64,000 nucleotides of DNA from Alkalilimnicola ehrlichii (GTDB lineage Bacteria; Pseudomonadota; Gammaproteobacteria; Nitrococcales; AK92), in assembly GCF_003399765.1 (NCBI RefSeq), contig NZ_NFZV01000007.1, positions 124,001 through 188,000 of the forward strand. Reading direction: 5' to 3'. How positions within the stretch are numbered: position 1 is the first letter of the stretch; each line of letters begins with the position of its first letter. Under the pieces are notes generated by a model. The model ran no database searches. It worked only from the letters and a program-made list of their open reading frames with translations, and had not been told where the DNA came from. Shown one piece after another: positions 15,059 to 25,100 of this stretch. The position numbers and the translations under genes are program-made.

Positions 15059-16021
15059 TCACTCGCCACCAACGTCCAGTCTTAGCTGCGATGGATTGTG
15101 AACACCGAAACTCACATTTTTGTAAACGATTACTTTGCCATCCTTTGCTTGTGGGTCAGAATCATTTCCAAGCCACGCAGAGCACACAAGCAAGTAAGTT
15201 TTTCCAGCAGCGATTCCACTTGCCACCTGCTCGTCTGAAAAGCGTATCGTCGGAACGAATATATGCCTTGTACCATCAATTTCAACGATCTGACTGTAGC
15301 AGCGACAGCTCCAAGCAAATTTTTTAGCGTTGGCGTAGTGCTCAATGCTCCCCTTTACTGTTACTTGAACGGCAACCGGGTATTGAATACGTCGGGACTT
15401 AAGCGCTTTGTAAAGTGCCTGATACCTTTCATCATCGTAGTAAAAGTTGTTCCATGAGACTTTATTGGACTTGTACTCAATAATTAAAAGTTGCTTCAGA
15501 AGATTTAAGTCATCCGACTCTTGAATCAATGACCTGATGCGCGCAACTCCCACAGCAGACCGAAAATATGACGCTAGTCGTCGGCCAGACGGCCGAAATG
15601 TTGCTGCCTCTCGGTTATGGCCTGGCTGCGCTGCCGTAGCACCACCCTCGCGAGACCGTTCCAACTCCCCAACCGCGTCAACTAACACATTCATTCGAAA
15701 CAAATAGTTGCCATCAGACTGAAGCACCATCAGCGGGTCCGCACCTTCGACCGATTCTGACGTCGCAACTAGTTGCTCGACTGCCCCCTTCACCGTAAAA
15801 GGGCAACTTTGTTCATGTTCAGCGCCTTGCCACAACTTCAGATACGCCGCCACGGGCCTCTTTGAGGACTCTTTGGTATACGAGGACACGTATTGGACTT
15901 GAGCATTGCAGTTTTTGCAGCGCAATGTGCCATTCAACTCTTTACAAAGTTCCTTGATCGGAAATATTCGCTCGCCGAAACCATCGCGGCGAGCTTCGTC
16001 CATCTTCAAACCTTTGGTCAT
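15059..16021 (-). CDS. CoiA-like zinc-finger protein of unknown function (cassette)
   Basis: A 320-residue soluble protein. Near the N-terminus LRCKNCNAQVQY (Cys35, Cys38) is followed by YLKLWQGAEHEQSCPF (His69, Cys73). This Cys2-His-Cys layout resembles the zinc-binding module of CoiA-like competence and defence nucleases. No clear nuclease motif follows; a Pro-to-Arg-rich linker (residues about 120-150) leads into a C-terminal domain ending in beta-rich VIVYKNVSFGVHN. TGAGGTG precedes the ATG. Role unknown; a link to nucleic acids is plausible from the zinc module only. Confidence 0.7.
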   Translation of the reverse strand: MTKGLKMDEARRDGFGERIFPIKELCKELNGTLRCKNCNAQVQYVSSYTKESSKRPVAAYLKLWQGAEHEQSCPFTVKGAVEQLVATSESVEGADPLMVLQSDGNYLFRMNVLVDAVGELERSREGGATAAQPGHNREAATFRPSGRRLASYFRSAVGVARIRSLIQESDDLNLLKQLLIIEYKSNKVSWNNFYYDDERYQALYKALKSRRIQYPVAVQVTVKGSIEHYANAKKFAWSCRCYSQIVEIDGTRHIFVPTIRFSDEQVASGIAAGKTYLLVCSAWLGNDSDPQAKDGKVIVYKNVSFGVHNPSQLRLDVGGE

Positions 16022-16043
16022 AGCACCTCAGTTCTTTTGAGTC

Positions 16044-16127
16044 GCATAACGCCGCCAACACGCGCAGCTTTGTAGTGTAGGCGAAGCCGAAACGGAAAAG
16101 CTGTCGCTGTGATTGGCCTTGTTAAAC
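16044..16127 (-). other. attC site
   Basis: Cores GCATAAC (16044-16050) and GTTAAAC (16121-16127). Arms CGCAGCTTTGTAGTG and GGAAAAGCTGTCGCTG are partly complementary. At 84 bp it is the longest site here; its core overlaps the next stop codon. Confidence 0.82.
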
Positions 16128-16595
16128 ATTGGACTCCACCGTATCAATGTCTTTTATCAACCACTTTAGCAAATCTTTGTTCGACATTGACGTAGAACTA
16201 TTTCCGAGACTGCGACGAATTGCCAGCAACACATTTCCAAATTCTATTAGTATATCTGTACTTTTGCCTTCTCCACGCTCAGCTGCATATATAGTTGACC
16301 ACATGGAGTTCCATGAGGAAACTACCTCATCAGAACCAACAAGAACTAACTTAAATGACTTTTCCCGGTACTCACGGGACTTAATTTTTTTCAACGTTTC
16401 TGCCTGGCTCTTAGGAGACAAGTCCGAAAATAGGGTCGCAAAAGGCAGCAAGATTTCAAGATAGATTTGAGCTGCTTCTTCTTGTAGAGATTCCTCAACT
16501 CTGCGTTTAGCCTCTAGCTTTGACTTCAGAAGCCATCCGGCTCCGCCACCAATCAGAGTCAATAAAACAGGTGCAAGATTACTTAGCCAATCCAC
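16122..16595 (-). CDS. membrane-anchored helical protein (cassette)
   Basis: A 157-residue protein with one N-terminal membrane helix (LSNLAPVLLTLIGGGAGWLL) followed by a Lys/Glu-rich, probably coiled helical body. GTG is the start, with GGAGTA upstream. The family is not recognised. The anchored-helix layout is common among small cassette and phage proteins of unknown function. Confidence 0.72.
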   Translation of the reverse strand: MDWLSNLAPVLLTLIGGGAGWLLKSKLEAKRRVEESLQEEAAQIYLEILLPFATLFSDLSPKSQAETLKKIKSREYREKSFKLVLVGSDEVVSSWNSMWSTIYAAERGEGKSTDILIEFGNVLLAIRRSLGNSSTSMSNKDLLKWLIKDIDTVESNV

Positions 16596-16613
16596 TGCCG
16601 GCTACTCCTTGAT

Positions 16614-16691
16614 GTTTAACGCTTGGCACAGCGGACGTTTTGGAGCGACGAAGGAGCGGAAAAACGTTCCGACTGCTGCCACTTGTTAAAT
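16614..16691 (-). other. attC site
   Basis: Cores GTTTAAC (16614-16620) and GTTAAAT (16685-16691). The inner part equals that of 14978-15055. The core overlaps the stop codon of the first cassette gene. Confidence 0.9.
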
Positions 16692-17054
16692 TTTTTGCAG
16701 CTTAGTAAGAGCAATCCTAGCTGCATTGGATAGCTTCTCCCACTCAGGGGTTTTGACGAAATCATGTATATCCGGTGGATTCTGCGGCACATCTTTAGAA
16801 ACAGCCTCTAATGCTTCATCAAATTCTTGGAAGACCTTTAGCTCTGCTTTCGAGAATGCCTCTTTGTACCAATCCTGCTCTTTGGGAGTTTGGTAACAGT
16901 CCTCCCACTGATTGAATAGCTCTGCCGAGACATAAGCGATAGGAGCTTTTGCCTGGTAATCCAATTGCTCCTCTTTCGAGGAAATCAGATCAAGTACTTC
17001 AAAGACCTCCTTTCGGAAATTGGCCTTTAGTTGTTCCCGAAGCTCAGTATCCAT
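16686..17054 (-). CDS. hypothetical protein, first cassette of the main array
   Basis: An acidic, helical 122-residue protein (FRKEVFEVLDLISSKEEQLDY, later DIHDFVKTPEWEKLSNAARIAL). No motif that I can name. As the cassette next to attI it is probably the most recently inserted and the best expressed from any Pc promoter. Only about six bases separate the core GTTAAAT from ATG, so no strong ribosome-binding site is available. Confidence 0.7.
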   Translation of the reverse strand: MDTELREQLKANFRKEVFEVLDLISSKEEQLDYQAKAPIAYVSAELFNQWEDCYQTPKEQDWYKEAFSKAELKVFQEFDEALEAVSKDVPQNPPDIHDFVKTPEWEKLSNAARIALTKLQKI

Positions 17055-17060
17055 AGTGAA

Positions 17061-17210
17061 ATTTAACAGTGGTTAGACAGCGCGCTTTATCATTGCAAAA
17101 AACCGCGCGCTTCATTATTCCGCGCTTTGGCTGCCACAACGCACTGCTTATATTTCTTGATTACCAACACTTTAGCGAACTTCCTCGCTCAGCACCATGT
17201 ATTCGGTTGA
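17061..17210 (-). other. attI recombination site region
   Basis: The core ATTTAAC (GTTAAAT on minus, 17061-17067) lies between the first cassette and the integrase gene, where attI is expected. The area has no gene. A related second copy is found at 983-1130. A Pc promoter firing toward the cassettes should lie in this area or inside intI, but I cannot point to confident -35 and -10 boxes. Confidence 0.82.
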
Positions 17211-17237
17211 CGTCTATGATTCGCTCCAACAATAATA

Positions 17238-17253
17238 CTGTGTATCCATACAG
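17238..17253 (+). promoter_or_regulatory. LexA (SOS) box of the integrase promoter
   Basis: CTGT-GTATCCAT-ACAG matches the CTGT-N8-ACAG LexA consensus exactly and is centred about 32 bp before the intI ATG. LexA control of intI is established for several integrons. Here it predicts cassette shuffling upon DNA damage or uptake of single-stranded DNA. Confidence 0.85.
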
Positions 17254-17277
17254 TCGCCAAAAACAGGGAGCGCGTAT

Positions 17278-18240
17278 ATGACAAGGAAGGCACAGCCGCG
17301 TCTGCGAGATCAGGTTCGCGCCCTGATGCGCGTCCATCGCTATAGCATTCGCACGGAAAAGGCGTACTGGTATTGGATTCGTTATTTCATACGGTTTCAC
17401 GGGATGAAACATCCCAAGGAGATGGGACCGCTGCAGGTCAATGAGTTTCTCACCTGGCTGGCGCTGCATCGCAACGTAGCATCAGCCACTCAGGCGCAGG
17501 CTTTGAATGCACTCGTTTTCCTCTACAACAAAGTACTAAACATGCCACTAGGCGATATCGGGGAGGTCGCTCGGCCTAAGAAACCCAAGAAGTTACCTGT
17601 TGTGCTCAGCCATGACGAAGTCCTACAGATTATTGATAAGCTCGGCCCACCTCATCGGTTAATCGCATCACTCATGTATGGCGCCGGTTTACGGGTTACG
17701 GAGGCCTGTCGACTCAGAGTTAAAGACCTCGATTTTAGTTGTCAATTGATTACGGTACGAGACGGCAAGGGAGCCAAAGACCGGGCCACATTAATGCCAA
17801 GCTCCCTCATGTCGCAGCTTCAGGCGCATATTGCGGATATTGAGAAGCGCTGGAAAGAGCAGGACCCTGAATATAAGCACCCGGTGAGCCTGCCCCACGC
17901 GCTTTCTCGCAAATATCCCAGTGCTGGAACGTCGCTCGAATGGCAATGGCTATTCAGCTCCCATAGCCTCAGTAGCGATAACCTCGGTAATGTGGTCCGG
18001 CACCATCGTCACGTTACATCTGTTCAGAGAGCTGTCCGACGGGCGGTGAAGGCGGCCGGGATTAACAAGCCCGCTGGTTGCCATACATTCCGCCATAGTT
18101 TCGCGACAGAGCTATTGCGCGGTGGTACCGATATTCGCACGGTGCAGGATCTTCTCGGCCACGCCGACTTGCGCACGACCCAGATTTACACTCACGTGCT
18201 CGGTCAACGTTTCGCGGGGGTTCGCAGCCCTCTGGGGTAG
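17278..18240 (+). CDS. intI: integron integrase IntI
   Basis: A 320-residue tyrosine recombinase that recombines attI and attC sites. Catalytic residues are visible: Arg in [14 protein letters not shown], His-x-x-Arg in [12 protein letters not shown], His in [10 protein letters not shown] and the Tyr nucleophile in TQIYTHV. The integron-specific insertion between these parts is present ([20 protein letters not shown]), which separates IntI from XerC/D. It reads away from the cassettes, as usual. AGGGAG lies 6-7 bases before ATG. Full length with no frameshift, so it is probably active. Regulated by the LexA box upstream. Confidence 0.97.
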   Translation: MTRKAQPRLRDQVRALMRVHRYSIRTEKAYWYWIRYFIRFHGMKHPKEMGPLQVNEFLTWLALHRNVASATQAQALNALVFLYNKVLNMPLGDIGEVARPKKPKKLPVVLSHDEVLQIIDKLGPPHRLIASLMYGAGLRVTEACRLRVKDLDFSCQLITVRDGKGAKDRATLMPSSLMSQLQAHIADIEKRWKEQDPEYKHPVSLPHALSRKYPSAGTSLEWQWLFSSHSLSSDNLGNVVRHHRHVTSVQRAVRRAVKAAGINKPAGCHTFRHSFATELLRGGTDIRTVQDLLGHADLRTTQIYTHVLGQRFAGVRSPLG

Positions 18241-18325
18241 TTGTGTGGCAGCGGCGGTCACAGACTGCGGTTGCCCCCCGCTGAGTAAGCGGCACACCAG
18301 CGCTCGCCACTCAAATCAAACGAAG

Positions 18326-19104
18326 CTACTGCAACAACGGCGAATCTGCCCCGTCCAATTCGATGCCTTCGATCACCGCCTCGCTAATCAAAATCTGTAG
18401 GTACTGGCTTAATGCCCGCCGGTAGGCCTTTTGCTCCAGGTAATCGGCGATCCGCTGGCGCACCTGGGCGAACGGCAGCAGCGCGCCTTCCACCTTGTGC
18501 ACGAGCTCCACCACGTGGAATCCGTAGCGCGTGTTGACCGGACTGGTGGCCAGACCGATAGGCATCAGCGCTAAAGCTTCTTCAAACTCGGGCACAGTCT
18601 GCCCTTTGCTAAGCTGCCCGAGGTTGCCGCCCTGCTCTTTGGATGAGCAAGCAGAATGTCGACCGGCCAGCTCGGCGAACCGCTCCGGCGCGGCTTGTAA
18701 TTGCTCGATCAACACTTCGGCCGCATCGCGGGCCTGTTCGCGCGCCGCTAAGTCTTCCGGCGCGCAGCCAGCAGAATATGGCGTGCTTCATAGAGGTCGG
18801 GGCTGCGGAAACGGTCTGGATTTTGCTGGTAGTAACGGCGACAAGCCTGGTCGTCAGCTTTCGGGTAAACCAGCTCCGCTTCCAGCAAACGTTCGATAAT
18901 GGCTTCCTGCTCGGCGGCATCGTCGGCGCCTGGCTTAGCCAGCGCCTGTTCGGCGCGATCAAGAAGCAACTCGCGGATGACTAAGGCCACGGCAGCCTGC
19001 CGTTGGCTCAGTCGCGGGTCTTCGGCCGGATGGTGTGCCGATTCGATGTTGATTTCCCGTTCGCTGATAGCACGCCCGTTCACTTGGATTGTCATCACGA
19101 CCAC
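18326..19104 (-). CDS. PpiC-type peptidyl-prolyl isomerase of the nar operon (frameshifted)
   Basis: Two overlapping frames make one parvulin-type isomerase of about 259 residues. The N-terminal part (to YEARHILLAA) is a SurA/NifM-like helical domain. The C-terminal part has the parvulin core (RFAELAGRHSACSSKEQGGNLGQLSKGQ, FEEALALMPIG, YGFHVVELVHKVEG). The frames meet at about 18755-18765 in a GCGCGC tract where one base seems missing. Such a gene follows narI in Pseudomonas-type narGHJI operons and probably helps fold the nitrate reductase. The start is placed at 19104; an ATG three codons later is possible. Confidence 0.85.
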
Positions 19105-19171
19105 CTTTATTCGCGCTGACGGCCGGGATTACCCGGCGTCGTGTTACAAGGATATGGCAGTTTCGCCGGGC

Positions 19172-19852
19172 TTAGCGCTGCCGCACCAGCTGATAACGCC
19201 GCCCCAGGTACCACACCGGCGCACTGAAGACGTGCACCAGACGGGTGAAGGGGAAGACTAGGAACATCACCAGCCCAAGGAAGATATGCAGCTGGAAGAT
19301 GATGTTGACGTCGGCAATCGCTTCCGCCGCACCGGCGCGGAAGGTGACGATGCGCTGTGCCCAGTCGGACAGTTGCAGCATCACGCCGCCGTCCAGGTGG
19401 CCGGCCGAGATCGGAATGGTGAGCATGCCGAGAATCAGCTGCACATACAGCAATAGCAGGATGAAGGTATCCATCTGGCTGGAGTTGGCCCGTACCCGCG
19501 GATTGAACAAGCGGCGGTGAACCAGAATGGTCATGCCGATGAAGGTCATGGTGCCGAAGATGCCGCCGGCAATGATGGCCAGTAGCTGCTTGCTCGACGC
19601 GGTAAGGCCAAGCGCGTAGTAAACCGAACTTGGCGTCAATAAGCCGAACAAGTGGCCGAAGAACAGCAAGATGATCCCGCTGTGAAAGAGCTTGTTGCCA
19701 AGTTGGAAAGCTTTGCTGTTGTCCAGCATCTGACTGGAATGGGCCTTCCAGGTGTACTGCGACAGATCAAAGCGGGCAATGCTCCCGATGACGAACACCG
19801 CCAGAGCAATATACGGGAAGTACCCGAATAGGAATTGGTTGATGTAGTCCAT
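19172..19852 (-). CDS. narI: respiratory nitrate reductase gamma subunit (cytochrome b)
   Basis: A 226-residue, five-helix membrane protein that carries two b hemes and passes electrons from quinol to NarH. The heme-ligand histidines of NarI are at the expected places: His57 (KLFHSGI), His67 (FFGHLFG), His189 (FQLHIFLG) and His207 (RLVHVFS). Length is normal. Preceded by AAGGAG at good spacing and placed directly after narJ; last of the core narGHJI genes. Confidence 0.97.
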   Translation of the reverse strand: MDYINQFLFGYFPYIALAVFVIGSIARFDLSQYTWKAHSSQMLDNSKAFQLGNKLFHSGIILLFFGHLFGLLTPSSVYYALGLTASSKQLLAIIAGGIFGTMTFIGMTILVHRRLFNPRVRANSSQMDTFILLLLYVQLILGMLTIPISAGHLDGGVMLQLSDWAQRIVTFRAGAAEAIADVNIIFQLHIFLGLVMFLVFPFTRLVHVFSAPVWYLGRRYQLVRQR

Positions 19853-19863
19853 AATGCGTCTCC

Positions 19864-20567
19864 TTAGGCGTTCGCCGAACCCGCGGCCTTGCGCGGGTCC
19901 CCCATTGCACCACTTTGACCTGGCCGTCGCTTTGACTGCCGCAAGCGCCGCCGGGCATACCGGCGAAGCTTACCGGCTCTTCCGCCCAGGCCTCGTCGAT
20001 CGCTTCCGGCGTGTCGTCGCGCGGCTCGGCCTTGATCTGTTCACGCAGCACTTCCGAGGCAGGCTCCAGTTCACCCAGCTCCAGCAGCGGCTCGAACAGC
20101 ACGGCGTACGGGCTGCCGCGTTCGCTCAGGCGCAGGTGCAGAACCTGAAGGATATGCGCGACTTCCTGCAGCCAGGAGACGATTTCCTCCGGCTCCAGAA
20201 TGGAGAGAAACTCCAGAAACAGCGGCAGATAATCCGGCAGTTCGGAGAGCGCCACTTCCATACCGTGCGAGCGGTAAACATCCAGCAGATCGACCATCGC
20301 TTGGCCGCGATCGCGCGATTCGCCGTGCACATGCTCGAACAGGTGCAGGGAGACGGCGCGGCCGCGGTCGAAGGTTTCTACGTAGCGGGACTGGAGATCC
20401 ATCAGATCCGCATCGGCCATACCGTCCACATAAGCCGCTAAGCGTTGTTTGCTCTCGGCAGACAGCAAGGTGTCTTCCTGCAGAACTTCCAGACAGGCGT
20501 TCCGATACTCGGCGGGCGCTTGCTCGGGATAATGCAGCAAGGTTGCGATAAGCTTGAGTATTTTCAT
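19864..20567 (-). CDS. narJ: nitrate reductase assembly chaperone NarJ (frameshift near 3' end)
   Basis: About 234 residues once a single missing G is restored in the five-G run (plus strand C run at 19899-19903). The correct frame then ends WGDPRKAAGSANA and stops at 19864, 11 bp before narI; the uncorrected frame reads into narI as nonsense. NarJ features include YPEQAPAEYR near the start, SLHLFEHVHGESRDRGQAMVDL and the DYLPLFLEFLS helix. NarJ binds apo-NarG in the cytoplasm for molybdenum cofactor insertion. Confidence 0.93.
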
Positions 20568-20578
20568 CTCCGCCTCCT

Positions 20579-22128
20579 TCAGACCCTATCTTTCGGCTTA
20601 AACTCGACGCGGGCCGGAAAGCCGCGCTTGGTCGGGCTTTTGCCGCCAAACAGGCTGACTTTCGAGGTACCGCCGCCATGACAACCGTCGCCGAAGGAGA
20701 AGCCGCAGCCGCTGCGTGCGCCGTAGGCGTCTTCTTCCGTCAGTTCCTTGTGGCCGCTGGGCACGACGAAGCGGTCTTCGTAGTTGGCAATGGCCATCAC
20801 CTGGTACATCTCCTCGACCTGATCTTCGGTCAGGCCGACGTCGTCGAGCACCTGTTGGTCCGTGATGCCTTCCACCGTTTGCCCGCGCTTGAACACCCGC
20901 ATCGCGAGCATCCGTTCCAGGGCGTGCACCACCGGGCGCTCATCGCCGGCGGTCAGCAGGTTGGCCAGGTATTTGACCGGGATGCGCAGGCTCTTGACGT
21001 CCGGAATCAAGCCGTTGGCGCCTAGCTCGCCCTGAGCGGCGGCATTTTGAATCGGCGACAGCGGCGGGATGTACCAGACCATCGGCAAGGTGCGATATTC
21101 CGGGTGCAGCGGGAAGGCAACCTTCCACTCCATCGCCATTTTGTAAACCGGCGAGTTACGCGCCGCTTCCAGCCAGGACTCCGGTATGCCTTCCTTGCGC
21201 GCCGCCTCGATCACCTCTGGGTCGTTGGGATCGAGGAACACGCGCAACTGCTGCTCGTAGAGTTCACGCTCGTTGGGCGCCGAGGCGGCTTCTTTGATAC
21301 GGTCGGCGTCATACAGCAGGACACCCAAGTAGCGGATACGGCCGACGCAGGTTTCCGAACATACCGTCGGCAAGCCGGCTTCGATGCGCGGGAAGCAGAA
21401 GGTGCATTTCTCAGACTTACCCGAAGACCAGTTGTAGTAGATCTTTTTGTACGGGCAGCCGCTGATGCACATCCGCCAACCGCGGCATTTGTCCTGGTCG
21501 ATCAGGACGATGCCGTCCTCTTCCCGCTTGTAGATCGCGCCCGAGGGGCAGCTCGCTACGCAAGTCGGGTTGAGGCAGTGCTCGCACAACCGCGGCAGGT
21601 ACATCATGAAGGTGTTTTCGAACTGCCCGTAGATGTCCTTTTGCACCTGCTGGAAGTTGTAATCCTTGCTGCGCTTTTCGAATTCGCCGCCGAGGATTTC
21701 CTCCCAGTTCGGGCCCCACTCGATTTTTTCCATGGTTTGGCCGGTGAGCGCGGAGAATGGCCGCGCCGTCGGCTGGTGCTGCGAGGCCGGCGCATTGTGC
21801 AGACGCTCGTAGTCGAAGTTGAACGGCTCGTAGTAGTCGTCGATCGCCGGCAGGTCGGGATTGGCGAAGACGTTCGCCAGTATCCGCCATTTACCGCCGA
21901 TCTTCGGCGTCAGCTCGCCGTTTTTACCTTCCAGCCGCCGTTCCAGCGGTCCTGGTTCTCCCAGTCTTTGGGGTAACCGATCCCGGGCTTGGTTTCGACG
22001 TTGTTGAACCAGGCATACTCCATTCCTTCGCGGCTGGTCCAAACGTTCTTACACGTCACCGAGCAGGTATGGCAGCCGATGCACTTGTCGAGGTTGAGGA
22101 CTTTACCGATCTGTGCACGGACTTTCAT
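20579..22128 (-). CDS. narH: respiratory nitrate reductase beta subunit (frameshifted)
   Basis: About 516 residues, the iron-sulfur electron-transfer subunit. The first cluster motif CIGCHTCSVTC begins at Cys16. CEHCLNPTCVASCPSG, CRGWRMCISGCP and CTFC supply the others; the Trp in CRGWRMC marks the [3Fe-4S] site. The start frame (to WNGGWK) and the rest (GKNGELTPKIGGKW) are offset by one missing base at about 21921-21932. Its start overlaps the stop of narG by four bases. Confidence 0.96.
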
Positions 22129-25100
22129 TGCGCCACCTCCGATTGGTCAACACCGTGGACGGTGTCGTCATCTAGCCAGTCGACTTTGTCCATCTTGCGG
22201 ACGACGACGAACTCATCGCGGTTGCAGCCGACTGTGCCGTAGTAGTTGAAAAAGTAACTTTGCTGGGCATAACCGCCGATCATATGCGTCGGCTTGACCA
22301 CCAGACGCGTCACCGAGTTATGCATACCGCCGCGGGTACCGGTAACCTCGGAGCCGGGAACGTTCACCAACCGCTCCTGCGCGTGATACATCATCACCAT
22401 GCCTGGATTGACGCGCTGCGAGACCACCGCCCGCGCGGTGAGCGCGCCGTTGACGTTGAAGACCTCGATCCAATCGTTATCCTCGATGCCGGCCGCCTTG
22501 GCGTCGTCTTCCGACATCCACACGATGGGACCGCCGCGGGCCAAGGTGAGCATCAGCAGGTTGTCGCTGTACGTGGAGTGAATGCCCCACTTCTGGTGAG
22601 GAGTAATCCAGTTCAGCACGATCTCTTTGTTGCCGTTGGGCTTCTTATTGTGCACCTGGGCGATGGTCCGCGTATTAATCGGCGGCCGGTAGCTGGTCAG
22701 CGTCTCGCCAAAGGCACGCATCCACTTGTGGTCCTGGTAGAACTGCTGCCGCCCGGACAGGGTGCGCCAGGGAATCAGCTCATGGACGTTAGTCCAGCCG
22801 GCGTTGTAGCAGACCTTCTCCGACTCGATGCCAGACCAGGTCGGCGCAGTAATAATCTTGCGCGGCTGGGTCTGGATATCGTGGAAACGAATCTTCTCGT
22901 CTTCCTTCGGCCGCGCCAGGTGGGTATGGTCGCGGCGTGGTCTTGGAAAGCGCCTCCCAGGCCTTGACCGCCACTTCGCCGTTGGTCTCCGGCGCCAGCA
23001 TCATGATGGTATCGGCAGCGTCGATGGCCGTGTTGATCCGCGGCCGGCCCTTGGTCTGCCCCTCCTCGCGGACGGTGCCGTTGAGCGCGGCCAGGTTCTC
23101 CACTTCATGCTCGGTATTCCAAGTCATGCCTTTGACGTTGTTGCCCAATTTATCCATCAAGGGCCCGAGCGAGGTGAACCGCTTGTAGGTGTTGGGATAG
23201 TCGCGCTCTACCACGACCAGATTCGGCATCGTCTTACCTGGAATCGGCTCGCACTCGCCTTTCTTCCATTCCTGTACGTCCAGCGCCTGACCCAACTCAG
23301 CCGGCGAGTCGTGCAACAACGGCAGGGTGACAATGTCCTTCTCCACACCTAAATGGCCTTCGGCCACTTTCGAGAAGGCCTCGGCGATGCCTTTGTAGAT
23401 ATTCCAGTCCGAGCGTGCCTCCCACGCCGGTTTGACCGCCTCCGATAGGGGGTGGATAAACGGATGCATGTCTGAGGTGTTGAGGTCGTCCTTTTCGTAC
23501 CAGGTCGCCGTGGGCAGGGCGATATCCGAGTACAAGGCGGTGCTGGACATGCGGAAGTCCAGCGTCACCAGCAAGTCGAGCTTGCCTTCCGGCGCCTCTT
23601 CGTGCCAAACGACCTCTTCCGGTAGCTCCCCGCCCTGCTCGCCCAAGTCTTTGCCTTGCAGGCCGTGGCGGGTGCCGAGCAGATGCTTGAGGAAGTACTC
23701 GTGGCCCTTGCCGGAAGAGCCCAGGATGTTGGAGCGCCAAACGAACATGTTGCGCGGGAAGTTGACCGGGTTGTCCGGGTCCTCGCAGGCCATGCGCAGG
23801 GAACCGTCCTTGAGGCTCTTGACCACGTAATCCTTGGGATCCATGCCGGCGGCTTCGGCTTCGCGGCAGACCTCGATCGGGTTACGCCCCAACTGCGGCG
23901 CACTGGGCAACCAACCCATGCGCTCGGAGCGAACGTTGTAGTCGATCAGAGAACCGGAGTACTCCTTCGGATCGGCCAGCGGCGAGAGGATCTCGCGTAC
24001 CGACAACTTCTCATAACGCCACTGATCGGAGTGATTGTAGAAGAAGGAGGTTGAGTTCATGTGGCGCGGCGGACGATTCCAGTCCAGCGCGAAGGCGAAC
24101 GGCGCCCAACCGGCCTGCGGCCGCAATTTCTCCTGGCCGACGTAGTGCGCCCAACCACCTCCGCTTTGGCCGATGCAGCCGCACATCACCAGCATGTTGA
24201 TGACGCCACGGTAGTTCATGTCCATGTGGTACCAGTGGTTCATCGCCGCGCCGATGATGATCATCGAGCGCCCGTGGGTCTTGTGCGCGTTGTCGGCAAA
24301 CTCGCGCGCGACCTGAATGATTTGGCTGCGGGGCACGCCGGTGATGCGCTCCTGCCAAGCCGGGGTGTAGGGCAGGTCTTCGTCAAAGTTTTTCGCAGCG
24401 TTAGGGTCGTCCAAGCCGCGGTCGATCCCATAGTGCGCCATCATCAAGTCGTAAACGCTGGCGACCAGGGCTTCCGACCCGTCGGCCAACTTGATCCGCT
24501 TGGCCGGCACCTTATGTGTGAGTACGTCCGGGTGGTCAGTGTTCTGAAAATGCTCGTGCTCGATACCGCCGAAGTACGGGAAGGCTACCGAGGCTACCTC
24601 GTCATGCTCGCCGAGCAGGGTCAGGCGCAGCTTTTCCTCTTTGCCGGCGGCCTTCTCTTCGAGATTCCACTTGCCCTGCTCGCCCCAACGGAAACCGATC
24701 GAACCGTTAGGCACTACCAAATCGCCCGATTGTTCGCTGATGGCGATGGTTTTCCAGTCGGGGTTGTTGTCCTCGCCTAGGTTTTTCTCCAGGTCGGAGG
24801 CCCGAAGCATGCGGCCTTGCACCAAGCCGTGCTTACCTTCATCGAGGCGTACCAGCATCGGCATGTCGGTGTACTTGCGGCAGTACTCTTGGAAATACTC
24901 GCTGGGTTTATCGAGGTGGAATTCCTTGAGGATGACATGGCCCATGGCCATTGCGACGGCGGCGTCGGTGCCCTGTTTGGGGTGCAACCATAAATCGCCG
25001 AACTTGGAAGCCTCGGAGAAGTCCGGCGTCACGGTCACGACCTTGGTGCCCTTGTAGCGCACCTCGGTCATAAAGTGAGCGTCGGGGGTCCGAGTCTGGG

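Noticed and set aside
17070-17277. A Pc promoter with TTGGTA and TATAAG on the minus strand
   Set aside because: The spacing between these hexamers is only about 9 bp, too short for a sigma-70 promoter; no better pair was convincing.
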